DNA of 64,000 bases from Oenanthe sinensis (Eukaryota > Streptophyta > Magnoliopsida > Apiales > Apiaceae), in contig CM053800.1 in the NCBI GenBank assembly GCA_028671895.1, forward strand, positions 12,917,886 to 12,981,885, written 5' to 3'. The translations under genes and the position numbers were made by a program. Each line of letters begins with the position of its first letter. Position 1 is the stretch's first letter. The notes below the pieces were generated by a model. The model was not told the DNA's origin, did not search any database, and saw only the letters and a list, made by a program, of their open reading frames with translations. Below are positions 11,100 through 22,262 of this stretch, piece by piece.

Positions 11100-12372
11100 G
11101 AGGGAGATTATTTGACCAAATCAAGCCTACTACTCTGTATTTACTTATCTTTATATAGCACACATGGAACTCTTGTACTAGATTGGTGACTCAGTATTAT
11201 TAATGTGTGCTTGAAGGTAGAATCATATTTTTATTACAAAATCAAATGTAAAATTGTAAGTCAAGAATAAAGATTGATAGAAGATTCAAGTCTGGATCAT
11301 GCATCATGCCTAAGAAGACTTCACCAAAATAAACATTGTAGTATGAAAAATCTTTTAAGTTAAGTGATCGTTCGAGAAGTCACCCTGGTAGAGAAGCCAC
11401 ATGTGAAACTGGTAGAGAAGTCTCAAAGCACTCATTGGCTCAGTATTTGATCGAGAAGTGTCCATTCGAGAAGTCAAGAAATTGAAGCCAATCGAGTAGT
11501 GTGAAGAAGACATACATTCGAGAAGTCCAGTGAAGCAATTTGAGAAGTTAGCTATTGAAGTAATCGAGAAGTTGAGGAAATGGCATAATCGAAAAGTGTG
11601 TGTAATCAAGTCATTCGAGAAGTCTAGTCCAATCGAGAAGTCTAGTCCAATCGAGAAGTCATCAAAAGAAGTATGCAGTCCAGAAGTCTAGATATTCGAG
11701 AAGTAATCAGTTAAATGCCAATCGAAAAGTCTTAAAGTACTCGATCGAGAAGTCTATTTCATGACTTCTCAAAGCAACATTAGTTGAGTACTCGAATGTT
11801 TTAAGAAGCTTGTTTCAAGGAAGGTTGCAGAAGATCAAAACAAATAATTTAAAGCATTGTCATGATCAGGTCAGTCAATCTGTGAAGATAATGACAAGTC
11901 TGGAATGCAACTTGGAAGAAGAACAAGATAAAGACAGAAGAGATAAGGCTGGAAGCAAAAGACTGTCAAAGAATTGTGTTCCTTGTCTATTTCTAGTTTT
12001 AGCATAACTGTCTAGTGAGAGCATGTGCCAAAAAGATATGTTGTCCATATAGCTTAGGCATAACCTCATTAGTATGTATCAAGTTGAATATTATCAAGTG
12101 TATTCAAACTTGTATATTCCATAATCAAGAAGCTGAGATTTATATCAAGAATCTCATATTGTAACAATTCATTCTAATACACAATTAGATTGAAAGTTAA
12201 CTTTGAGTGTTTATTTTAAATTACACATTTCTTAAGTAAACACTGTTAAGTTAGTAAAGTTACAATATTTGATTAGCAGTTTATAACAAGCATAAATCAA
12301 AGAAGAAAGAAAAAGTTCTAAACCATACATTCACCCCCTATGTATAGTTTCTGTAGGTTCTCATTCCTAACA
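11100..12372 (+). repeat. Probable 3' LTR with preceding polypurine tract
   Basis: GAGGGAGAT at 11100-11108 looks like a polypurine tract. The LTR would start at 11109 (TATTTGACC, with the expected TG changed to TA) and end TTCCTAACA at 12372. The end region CATTCACCCCCTATG followed by a GG-rich stretch and CTAACA matches the style of the 1460-bp LTRs further right (ATTCACCCC...GGACCTAACA). No 5' partner is in the window, so no TSD test is possible. Confidence 0.5.
11366..11770 (+). repeat. Cluster of CGAGAAGT motifs
   Basis: About ten exact copies of (A/T)TCGAGAAGT and seven one-mismatch copies (for example ATCGAAAAGT, GTAGAGAAGT) occur in 400 bp at irregular spacing of 14-66 bp. The sequence between copies is unrelated, so this is not a simple tandem repeat. 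Confidence 0.85.
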
Positions 12373-13090
12373 CTACCATAATTAACTAAACATAACAATA
12401 CGAAATAGTGTATAATTAATTTTCCTCTAATTGCTCTTCATATTTCTCTTTCTTTAATACACACCTAAAAAAATGTACAAATAAATATAAAACCTCACAA
12501 ATACACATAAGTATATATTTATATATTCGCAACTATATAAGTTTATTTAGTTTATTATTATGCATTTTGTAGATTTATATTATACCTTATAAAAAAATTT
12601 ACAATCAATATATTCATTTAACATTATATATATATATATATTATGTACTATATTCTATACATATTGTGTGATGCAAGTTGAATAATATTATACAATGTTA
12701 TCTACATGTATAAACACTATGTTCAATAAGCACATGAATATAAGTAATTTTAATTTCTAATTTTTAAACTTGGGAGCAAATTATTGAAACTCGTTAGACT
12801 TTATTTACATTTCTCTGATTTCCTCCCTTAAAACACTCAAGAGTAGGGCATTAAACTTGAGAAGGATTAATGGGATGAAATCAGAGAAATTGACGGGTGT
12901 TGGGCTCTTGAGAATTGCATTTAATTCTAGGGATTTTTTCACCTTAGATTTTCCCTATAGATTGAGTAAGTTTGTTGTTGTAGAGCTAGGTAACAATTCT
13001 TTTAGAAATTGTGTTTTCATTGTCAAACCTTTGAAGAACAACATAGAGTTTTTATTAAAATGATGATATTGCTAAATTTATTTGAGTGAT
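12373..13090. other. A+T-rich spacer
   Basis: Includes a short (TA)n run near 12630. The 68-codon ORF at 12857 shows no recognisable domain. Nothing else seen. Confidence 0.5.
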
Positions 13091-13149
13091 AATGTCTAGT
13101 GTCCCTATATTATACTATAACGAATAGGAATTTGAATAGTTGGCAAATA

Positions 13150-13963
13150 CATTTGGGCAATTGCATGTTGTGGAGCACAATGACGATGAGAATGAGCTTA
13201 ATTAGATTGTTATCATGCAGATTGAGTCATACTCTAATGCAAAGCCAAGAAAAATTTGGGCCCCTCTATATGGTGATGATAAGGAACTGCTTGCTGATGT
13301 CCCTATTGCTCTTAGATATGAGCCATCCTCTCCGGTCCCTAGGGAGATCATACCTGCACATTTTGATTAGATTACTCTAGATATGAAGAAATTCTTGAGT
13401 TACTCTGTCTTATTGGACGATCTAGAGATGTATTGTCATCCGGCTAGTGCCCATAACATGTTTCCTCTAACAGTCACCAAAAGAACTCAAAGGAGTAACA
13501 ACCAAGACTCTGAGAAAGATCAACTAATTGTGATGAGTAAAATTTTATAAAGGACCTTGTTTTCCAAGCTAAAGATATGAATGAAACAAGTCATTTTCAA
13601 GAACTGAAGGAACATAGAGCGGCTAATGGTTCTCCTACACAAAGGAACCTAAGACACGGAGATCAGAATCCCAGGATGATAATGATGATGGGCAACCAAA
13701 GAACTGAAGATGCAGAGGATTGTGGTCAGTGTTGATGGTCACACCAATAGATAGACTCGTAAGGTACCGCTCTTTGCGAATCCCACCATACCCCTGGTTA
13801 TCTTTCTTTGTCTATGTTATCGGCATGCCGATAATTGTTTAGGCTTTTGCAGGTCGACCTCAATTTATCTTCTGCTTAAAATGAACCCGAGTAGCTGACG
13901 AACCACCAAACCTCATCCCGACTTTCTATGCTTTTGTGAATGAAGACAAAAAGAAAAAGAATA
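13150..13963 (+). pseudogene. Decayed coding-like sequence, unknown
   Basis: One frame from about 13160 gives a readable acidic protein with few stops (VVEHNDDENEL, then YGDDKELLADVPIALRYEPS, then a segment with DDLEMYCHPASAHNMF). It becomes Asp-rich near 13670-13700. After 13740 it is non-coding. At 13963 it is cut by the large gypsy insertion; the interrupted sequence resumes at 35919. I recognise no family. Confidence 0.3.
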
Positions 13964-13968
13964 GCAAG
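13964..13968. other. Target-site duplication, left copy (GCAAG)
   Basis: GCAAG precedes the LTR at 13969 and is repeated at 35914-35918 directly after the other LTR. Confidence 0.92.
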
Positions 13969-14762
13969 TGTTTTGTCCAAATTTTGTAGGGTTAATAGCT
14001 AAGTTCTTTATTGTAAAATTGAATAAGAACGTGTTTTTTGTATTTGGATTGATATGAATAATAATAAATAGCTACTCGATGACTAGAAAACAAAATAGAG
14101 ACAAGACAATTTTAGTGACGCAGAAAACCCTTGTAAAAGGATCAAAAACCGCGGTGCGGTGTGCCCAACCAAGAATATCCACTATAATATTGTTCAAAAT
14201 CGATTACAAGTGTTTTGAAGGAATAAAAATACATAAAAATACTACTCGTCGACTATGTAATAGCTACTCGTCGGATGTGTGTATTGTGTTTATATAATTG
14301 TGATAGATTTCAATCCCTCTTTATTTATCTCTTCAAGAATATATTTATAGTCTCATTTAGATGCCTCCCATGATCCTATTTTCATGCTAGAAGCTATTGA
14401 TCACGTTCCTTGATTTTAGGGATCAGTTCCATGTATTTGAATTATAGTTGAAGTAGGAATCTTAACCTTTCCTTAATTTTCTGCCCGTCGGGTGCTTCAA
14501 TTTTACCCGTCGAGACTTGGTCTACTCGTCGGCTGTTACCCTCCCCTATTTTTTAGGATTTACAATTAATTACTAAAATAATATTTGCAATATTATTTTA
14601 GACAACTGATATTGCAATAATTAATAAATATTTATCAATTAAGGCAATCAACCCGCTCATCGGACTCCAAACAATTTTTACCCGTCGTGTTATTAATATG
14701 CTCGTCCATAGAACTTTCACTCGTCAATACGAATCTGGATGTGTAAAAATCCAGTTATAACA
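13969..14762 (-). repeat. 3' LTR of the large gypsy element
   Basis: Plus strand starts TGTTTTGTCC and ends GGTTATAACA-like (here CAGTTATAACA). It pairs with 35122-35913. A TATA-like CTATAAATAT on the minus strand maps to plus 14341-14350. The motif (C/T)CGTCG recurs several times. Confidence 0.95.
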
Positions 14763-14770
14763 ATAGTACC

Positions 14771-14812
14771 CAATCTCATTGGGGTAAGAGTCCCAACTGC
14801 CCAATGAGATTG
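14771..14812. other. Perfect 13-bp inverted repeat beside the 3' LTR
   Basis: CAATCTCATTGGG (14771-14783) and CCCAATGAGATTG (14800-14812) are exact reverse complements with a 16-base loop. They lie 8 bp inside the 3' LTR, where the polypurine tract is expected, and the usual long G run is absent there. Confidence 0.85.
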
Positions 14813-15607
14813 CTCTTGGGAATTGTATTTGTCTTCCACTACTTCTCTTGCATGCAAAAATACTATACATACATATCATATATGTATTTCATAATTATCC
14901 AAACACCCCATTTATCTTCTACTTAAGCTTCCCATCAATTAGGGCTCCAATCACACTCTTCCATTATATACGCCCTTCAATTCTTCTGTGATGTCAAATA
15001 CTTCAGCAATTAATGGTGAAAAAAGGTAACAAGAGTAGTAATAAACCTGTACAAGCTGCCGCAATGGAAAAGCCTAGGTGGACGGCGACTGGCATTCTCT
15101 ATTCCAAGAGCACCAATTCTAGTTCGATGCCACCTGATAGTATTGTTGACACGACCCTTTGTTCAAGTCAAACCATAATGTTGTACTTGTCGTCCCTGAC
15201 GAAGGGTTTTTTTCTGACTTGCATGCTCCTGGATGGATTTGTTTCTACAATTACCTATTTGAAATTGGTATGTCTTTTCCATTTACAAAGCTTGTTATCG
15301 ATTTTATAAGGACTTTGGATATTTCCCATCTCAAGTGATGCCATCGACGTGGAGAATTTTGGCTTCTTTAGATGTAATCGAGGAGAAACACAAGCTTGGA
15401 ATTGATATCTCAGTTGTTACATACTCATACCAGGCGAAGAAGTTCAATGGTGGCCTTTATGGGCTAGTTGGTCATAAAAAGAGAACCCCTTGATCTTGAA
15501 TTTGGACTATGTGCATGATCGTGACTGAAAGAATAGTTTCTTTTATGTCGAGAAGGCGTTACTCGGGACCCATGCTGCCTACCTTCGTGAAAAATGGAAC
15601 AGAAATG

Positions 15608-15923
15608 GTAATTACTTCTACCTTGTCATTTTATGTCATACTTTCATTTTAACTCAACTCTAATTTTTGTTATGATGCCACATGTATGATGTATTTCCCC
15701 TTACAGCCGTACTCATACATTGTTATTCGTTCCTTGTCGTGTTACTGAATCAAGGTCACACCGTTCTTTGCATTGTATATATCTTTCATATGTGACTCCT
15801 GTTGTCTATGTTATTATCATAACTTGGAGGGGCTTGCATCCCTTGGACTCGACACCACTTGCTAACTGTTTTTCTCCACGTTGAAACATATATTGTTTGC
15901 GTTGCTTTTGTTTTAAATTGCAG
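15608..15923 (+). other. Putative intron 1 of the antisense ORF
   Basis: GTAATTAC donor and TTAAATTGCAG acceptor with a T-rich interior. Coding-like sequence stops and resumes exactly at these sites. Confidence 0.55.
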
Positions 15924-16276
15924 TGCTGAATCGACTATTGATGATGTTAAGGCTGCTGAGATAGTTGGTGAAATCTTGGCATAGCCTTTGAACCAAAGAG
16001 TTTGGCCTAATTGTATGGATCATCCAATTCGACATTCTGCTCTCGTCGACGCTGCTGCTTTTGCCGGCAAACTGCTCCTTAAGCCTGGTGCTGGAAAGGA
16101 TGTTGGTGGGTCTGAGTCCCACTCCAGGGCTACCAGGAGCACTGCTGTTATAAAAGATAAGGGCAAGGGAATTGTCATCACACCCTTAGACACTCAAATT
16201 AATAATATTTCATCTGATTTAACTGGTACTCCCGAAGCTGAGAAGATGGTCAACTCTGGTCATCAATTCATCAAAG

Positions 16277-16348
16277 GTATATTTTAGTTGTTACTAGTAC
16301 TTCTCAATTTCTTCATCATATGGACTCTTTTTCCAATTCATGATGCAG
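16277..16348 (+). other. Putative intron 2 of the antisense ORF
   Basis: GTATATTTTAG donor side and CATGATGCAG acceptor; 72 bp and T-rich. Confidence 0.55.
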
Positions 16349-16709
16349 AGTACAAACATCCTGTTATCCTTGCTCTTGAGATGTCAGGAGAGGAGTTATT
16401 TCTGAAGCGTGCATATAAGTCAGGGAGTGAAACTCCCAAGAGTTCTCATAAAATATCTAGTTTCTCGAGCCCCCAATCGAAGAAAGCCAAAGTGGTGGTT
16501 CCACCACCTCCTCCTGCTATTATGGATGCTATACCAGAGATTGATGTTGATGATTGGCAATGGCCTGATCTCCATAGATACAGTGTTAATGCTGAACCTA
16601 GATCATTAGCCCATATATTGCCCCCCTTCTGTTGCCCGAGACGGTTAGTGGTCATGGTTCCAAGACCGTCGACCAAGTAATGGTCGAAGCTGTTGGGCAC
16701 TCTTTCTAT

Positions 16710-16805
16710 GTAAGTTCATATTTAATCCTTGTACTTTGTACATGTTTTTCTTTTGTTTCACTTCTGATGAACATATTGTGATATTTCTTTTTATTCCTGT
16801 TACAG
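16710..16805 (+). other. Putative intron 3 of the antisense ORF
   Basis: Consensus donor GTAAGT and acceptor TTCCTGTTACAG; 96 bp. Confidence 0.55.
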
Positions 16806-17249
16806 GTATTTCAAGCCATGCTGCTATCATAAGCTTCTTATCGCAAATTTTCTACTGAAATGGATGAGTTGAAATTGGAACATTCTAGTTGTCAGGAGAA
16901 GATTTGTGTGTTGCATGAGTAGGTGTTCATGGCTCACAAAGAGATGAAAGTTATGCGCAATGAACTCACCATTTTTGCTGTTAAAGTTGAAGAAACTGAA
17001 GGTACGTTTCTGCAAGAGACCAAGGATACACTTACTCAAGGTATCATGAAATCTCGCGCCTAAACTATGCTAGATTTCCGTCGTGGGGAATGGGGTAACA
17101 AAGATATTGATGAGGCTGTCAGGATTTACAATGAAGCGTATCCAGATGATTCTGTCAACCCTGGTGACGATGGAGGTAATGCAGCGGTTGGTGACTCTTC
17201 TGTAATTGCAAGGAATGTTCAAGACGACAATGAGAGTGATGATGAGTAG

Positions 17250-17726
17250 TTGGTTATCTCTCTTTGTTATTATTATTTCATTTAGGACTCTTTATTTCTG
17301 AACTTTTTCGAATTATTTCCCTTTGACGTCGGTTTTTACGTTGTTGGTTTGGATATTAGTCCCTGTTTCATTTTTCATGATAGGGGACCGTCAAATTTTT
17401 CATTTATTGGTCTAGGAATCTTCAATAGACATCTTTCACGTCACATTGTTCTTGGTTTATCTGTTGTTATGATCTTGTGTTGTTAACATTTAGTGATTAA
17501 CTGTCATTACTCATCTGCTATGTATATCTTGTGATATTTCGTTGTTTTGCAAACATTTATGGGTGCCGCGTTCGTCAAATATCATGAACATACAGGACTT
17601 GTCGACATCTTGTATAAACATGGAGATTGTCATAAAAGTTTGTAAATATTCTTCGAGTATGTCCATAAATGTTAAAGTATAAAAAATTTGTATGTATGCC
17701 GTTGACAGGTTGTTTATGTGTAGTCG
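17250..17726. other. Spacer between antisense ORF and pol; integrase core missing
   Basis: T-rich, non-coding on both strands. In a complete element of this lineage the DDE core and C-terminal domain of integrase would lie here or further left on the minus strand. Neither is visible. Confidence 0.6.
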
Positions 17727-18970
17727 TCATATTTTTCTAATATTTAACAGGTGCAAGTTTTCTAACGGTTGATGTAGGACGGGAGCATGCCTTTGATAAG
17801 AATCACACCTTTTGACATAATCAATAGCATCTTGCTTGACAGTTGACCAATAATACCCCATATGTAGTACTTTGTATGATAAACTTCTGCCTCCATAATG
17901 ATTTCCATAATCACCTTCATGTACGTCTTTCAGTACCTGTCGGACCTCTTCGTCCTCCAAACATCTTTGTAGTAAACCCGTAGAAGAAGTTTTGAACAAA
18001 ATACCATCTATTAGCAGAAATCTTGACGCTCTCATCTTGAGTCGTCTTGCCTCATTGTTGTTGCTTGGTCGAGTATCATTCAACAAGTATTCCTTTATTT
18101 CAGTAGTCCAACTCGTCAGTTGAACATGTTGATCATCAGTCAAATTTTCCAAAGTCATTACACTTTTTAATTCTTCACCTCTTTCTGTAGCTGGCCTCAG
18201 GACGTGTATAATGGGTATGGTCTTTAAGCTTTCCCATCGAAAGACAGCACCCAGTCCTGCCAGAGCGTCAGCTTCTGTATTCATTTCCCTTGGTAATTGA
18301 CGGATACTGAACCTCGTAAAACTTGCTTGTAACTCCTTAACGATTCCCAGATACGCTGACATCTTCTGGTCCCTAGCTTCATAAGACCCATTTACATGAT
18401 TAATAATTAATAGGGAATCACAACATACCTCAATGTGACTTATTTTCAATTCCTTTGTCGTCGTCATGCCAATAATCAACGCCTCATATTCCGCCTCGTT
18501 ATTAGTAGCTTTGAAATCACAACATATTGATTGTGCTATGATATCCCCCTATGGTGATTTAAGCACAAGTCCCAAACCCGTGCCGTTGACATTTAACGCC
18601 CCGTCGGTGTACATTGTCCAAGTCTCAATCATTGTTTCTGACATCATCGATTGTGACTCGTCATTAGCTTTTGTTAACTGACTTGGACTGAAATCTGCCA
18701 CAAAATCAGCTAAAGCTTGTGATTTGATAGTCGTGCGAGGTTCATAGACTATGTCATATATGCTTAGTCTGACGGACCATTTCACCATCCTTCCTATCAG
18801 TTCTGGTCTTCTCAACACCATCTTCAATGGATAGTTTGTCCTGACACATATTATGTGGGCTTCAAAATAATGTCGTAGTTTGATTAACGTGACAGCTAAA
18901 GCCAACACCAGTTTCTCTAGTGACGAGTATCTTGTCTCAACGTCAACCAAACTCTTGCTAACGTAGTATA
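17727..18970 (-). pseudogene. RNase H end, second (archaeal-type) RNase H and integrase zinc domain
   Basis: Minus strand. 18950-18780 holds the end of the RT-linked RNase H (DVETRYSSLEKLVLAL, LRHYFEAH). After a linker with TIKSQALADFVADF comes a second RNase H with four acidic positions in place: YTDGA (about 18600), NEAEYEALIIG (about 18500), CDSLLI (about 18415) and NTEADALA (about 18270). Next is the integrase HHCC-type zinc domain (HEGDYGNHYGG, CDSYQRH). The frame is the same from 18950 to 17727 with one TAG at 18549-18551. The sequence ends soon after the zinc domain, without the DDE core. A tandem second RNase H is a known mark of the Tat lineage. Confidence 0.85.
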
Positions 18971-19019
18971 TTGGAGACTACATGTTATTATCTTCTCTTA
19001 ATAAAACTTCACTAACCGC

Positions 19020-19634
19020 TTATTCCGTGACTGACAGGTATACAAACAATATCTCTCCAGGTACTGGTTTTGATAATAGTGGGGCTGTCGTCAAATATTG
19101 TTTTAATTCCTTGAATGCTTCTTCATGTCTTTTTGTCCAACAGAACCCTTTGTGTTTCTTCAGGACGTCGTAAAATAATTTGCACCTGTCAGACGACCTT
19201 GAAATAAATCTGTTCAAGGCGGCCACTCGTCCTGTCAATTTTTGCACTTCCTTAATGGATGTTGGTGATGTCAATTTACATATTGCTTTAATTTGTTCAG
19301 GGCTGGCTTCTATTCCTCTTCTTATCACCATATGCCCTAAAAACTTCCCCGACATTACTGCAAAGTTGCATTTTGACAGATTGAGCTTCATGTTATAAAC
19401 TCGCAGGATGTTGAATATTATTGTCAAGTCCTTGACGTGGCCTGACGCATTCTTTGATTTCACCACCATATCATCAATGTAAACTTCCATAGTTTTACCT
19501 ATTTATTCTTTGAACATCTTGTTAACTAGGCGTTGGAACGTTACACCAGCATTCCTCAATCTAAATGGCATTGCCAAATAGCAGTATATTCCCCTGTCAG
19601 TCATAAATGTTGTCTTCTCAGCATCCGACGGGTA
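19020..19634 (-). pseudogene. Reverse transcriptase, C-terminal part (split by nested element)
   Basis: From 19634 leftward on the minus strand: TTFMTDRGIYCY, MPFRLRNAGVTFQRL (LPFGLKNAGATYQRL in intact relatives), one TAA at the end of MFKE, then VYIDDMVVKS with the catalytic aspartates, then the thumb and connection (FLGHMV, GIEASPEQIKAI). A TAA at 19020-19022 ends the open stretch and the same frame continues into RNase H. The part before TTFMT lies at 32410 and beyond, across the nested insertion. Confidence 0.88.
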
Positions 19635-19639
19635 CATCT
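19635..19639. other. Target-site duplication of nested element, left copy (CATCT)
   Basis: CATCT stands directly before the LTR at 19640 and is repeated at 32405-32409 directly after the right LTR. Confidence 0.95.
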
Positions 19640-21099
19640 TGAAAGGGGAGATAGGAGTGAAGGGAAGTAACTCACTGCACTTTCATGTGTAATAGAAATG
19701 CTAAATGTAATCTCTATGTAATGGTTGATGATAACTCAATAATAGAACAGGACATGTAATAATATGCAGGTGCACAGAAATCTTGGATCACAGAGTTCAG
19801 TTAAGACAAAGTATCAAAGGATCATCTACAGACTTGAAGCTCACTGGAAGAAGTTCATTAACATGTTCAGGCCTCAGTGGAGAATAAAAGATGTTGACAT
19901 CTATTCAAGGATGTGGAAGCTACAGAAGATTGTCTTAGTCTATGATGATTTTAGTGCATTACAATCGAAGCAACAAGTAAGGTTTGCAAAGAAGAATGTG
20001 GAATCATGTTCGGAATCAAGAGCCCCTATCAAGACTAGTCACTTATGAACCAGACCGTTGCATCAAGTGTCAGGACATTGGAGGCAAGCTCTCGTCGGTT
20101 AATATGGTTTTAATCATTCTAAAGTTGTTGATTTTCTTAAGACATGTGGAGGATCAACAAAGGTGGTAAATCAGTGTTGGAGAAATGTCAGCCTAATGGA
20201 TAAGGGACAGACGGCACAACCTGATTGGATCTTACTAAAGCTTCACAGATTAGAAGGCCAAATACTTGGACGTGGTGGAGTCACGTATACGGGGCCAAGT
20301 ATTTGGATAAGGAAGTTTACACAAATTGAAGAGTGGAATGGAAATATTTAATTAAATAAAGTATTTATTTAATTATTTATATATTTTATAAATAAAGATA
20401 TTCTTTATTTATATTTTATATATTTATTAAATATTACTTTTACATTAAATATTTCCAAATGCATGCTTGCACATGACTTTGAAGATATGATTTGAGAAGA
20501 CAAGAGTAAAAGGTGGAAAAAGCAAAAAGCTACACCTTTTTCTATAATAAAAGAAGTAACTCAAGTCTTAATCTTTAGTGTGGTCAGGAAGAGAATTCGG
20601 AGAAAAGAAGAAAAGGGGAGAGAGAGAAAAAATTTTCTCTCCCCCATGGCCGAACTAGACTTTAATATTTTGGGGCCATGATTTTCTTTATCTTCACCAC
20701 TCATCTATTCTTCTATTGTAAACATTGCTAAATCTTGTTTAGAAGATAGGTTTGATTTTTGTCTCCTAGATCTAGAATTTGTAATATTTTTAGAGGAGCC
20801 AAAAATCATTTCTTTGTTGTGTTCTTGAGCTTATGTTCTTGAACTTGTATGTAGCATCTACCCCACTTCAATGAATATAAAGTTATATTCTTGGATCTTG
20901 TTGTGTTGTGTGTTTTGGATGATTTACCGTTCATTATCTTGGTTATTTTAATGGTGTTCTTGAGGTTGAAGAAGATGATGAACAGTACCTGGGTTTGAAC
21001 CAAAGTAATTTTTATGTTGTCCCAAAAATAAATAAAAGTCAGATTTTTATTTGGGAATCGTATTCACCCCCCCCCCTCTACGATCTCCAGGACCTAACA
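19640..21099 (+). repeat. 5' LTR of the nested non-coding element
   Basis: 1460 bp, TG...CA. It has a TATA-like CTATAATAAAAG near 20540, a purine-rich tract near 20600, and a C10 run followed by CTCTACGATCTCC just before the end. Short ORFs of 60-94 codons inside are duplicated in the other LTR only because the LTRs are identical. Confidence 0.96.
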
Positions 21100-21101
21100 A
21101 T

Positions 21102-21113
21102 TGGTATCAGAGC
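21102..21113 (+). other. Primer binding site TGGTATCAGAGC
   Basis: Exact match to the 12-base site complementary to the 3' end of plant initiator tRNA-Met, two bases after the LTR end. Unmutated. Confidence 0.93.
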
Positions 21114-21229
21114 TACTCGATTGACATACAAATTGATTGGATCTATTTTTATTTTTGAGATTAAAGAGGGTACAATTGGTTCACTGGGCATCCAGAATTT
21201 TTTTTGAAGCCCGGAATTTTTCTAAGTAC

Positions 21230-22262
21230 AAAATGTTCTAGATAGCCAAGTAGAACATTTCTATATAGAAATTCTACTTAGATGTTCGAGATAGCCAAGT
21301 AGAACATTTCTATGTAGAAATTCGACTTGATGTTCGAGATAGTGTCTAACTCGAACATTATCTCGAATATTCTACTTAATGTTCTAGATAGAACCTAAGT
21401 AGAAATTCTGGAGTTAGAAATATTTTCTAAGTCAGAAGTTCTACTTAATGTTCTACATAGAGCCTAAGTAGAACATTTCTATGTAGAAATTCTACTTAAT
21501 GTTCTAGATAGAACCTAAGTAGAAATTCTAGAGTTAGAAATATTTTCTAAGTCAGAAGTTCTACTTAATGTTCTAGATAGAGCCTAAGTAGAACATTTCT
21601 ATGTAGAAATTCTACTTAATGTTCTAGATAGAACCTAAGTAGAAATTCTGGAGTTAGAAATATTTTCTAAGTCAGAAGTTCTACTTAATGTTCTACATAG
21701 AGCCTAAGTAGAACATTTCTATGTAGAAATTCTACTTAATGTTCTAGATAGAACCTAAGTAGAAATTCTGGAGTTAGAAATATTTTCTAAGTCAGAAGTT
21801 CTACTTAATGTTCTACATAGAGCCTAAGTAGAACATTTCTATGTAGAAATTCTACTTAATGTTCTAGATAGAACCTAAGTAGAAATTCTGGAGTTAGAAA
21901 TATTTTCTAAGTCAGAAGTTCTACTTAATGTTCTAGATAGAGCCTAAGTAGAACATTTCTATGTAGAAATTCTACTTAATGTTCTAGATAGAACCTAAGT
22001 AGAAATTCTGGAGTTAGAAATATTTTCTAAGTCAGAAGTTCTACTTAATGTTCTACATAGAGCCTAAGTAGAACATTTCTATGTAGAAATTCTACTTAAT
22101 GTTCTAGATAGAACCTAAGTAGAAATTCTGGAGTTAGAAATATTTTCTAAGTCAGAAGTTCTACTTAATGTTCTAGATAGAGCCTAAGTAGAACATTTCT
22201 ATGTAGAATTTCTACTTGATGTTCTAGATAGAGTCTATGTAGAACATTTCTATGTAGAATTT
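21230..22262 (+). repeat. 120-bp tandem array with internal inverted repeats
   Basis: Seven full units of exactly 120 bp start at 21371, 21491, 21611, 21731, 21851, 21971 and 22091, with more diverged monomers at both edges. I see variation at only two positions among the full units. Each unit has two related halves of about 68 and 52 bp. Both halves contain the arms TTCTACTTA and TAAGTAGAA around GTTCTA..TAGA(A/G)C, so every half can fold as a hairpin. The array starts ~130 bp after the primer site, in the leader of the element RNA. Confidence 0.95.

Larger units (their letters stand above)
15013..17249 (+). pseudogene. Antisense extra ORF (putative gypsy-type transposon protein), spliced, decayed
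   Basis: Runs opposite to gag-pol between integrase and 3' LTR. The N-terminal half has the pattern of the plant putative gypsy-type transposon (Transposase_28-like) family. It has a hydrophobic PDEGFFSDLHAPGWI to NYLFEIGMSFPF block (about 15190-15290), then MPSTWRILASLDVIEEKHK, and a NSFFYVEKALLGTHAAYLREKW block ending at the first donor. Introns with GT-AG ends can be placed at 15608-15923, 16277-16348 and 16710-16805 (donor GTAAGT). Exon 3 has a nuclear-type basic patch and PPPPPAI; exon 4 is a coiled coil; the C terminus is very acidic and ends NESDDE at a TAG (17247-17249). Frameshifts near 15175 and 15330 and several stops make it a pseudogene. Function is unknown in all lineages I know of. 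Confidence 0.7.

Noticed and set aside
19764..20351. ORFs of 61-94 codons present twice in identical form (also at 31168-31656)
   Set aside because: They are copies within the two LTRs of one young element. Identity follows from LTR duplication, not from selection, and no domain is visible.
21230..22262. CRISPR-like reading of the regular 120-bp array
   Set aside because: Whole units repeat with no unique spacers, and the context is a plant retrotransposon leader.
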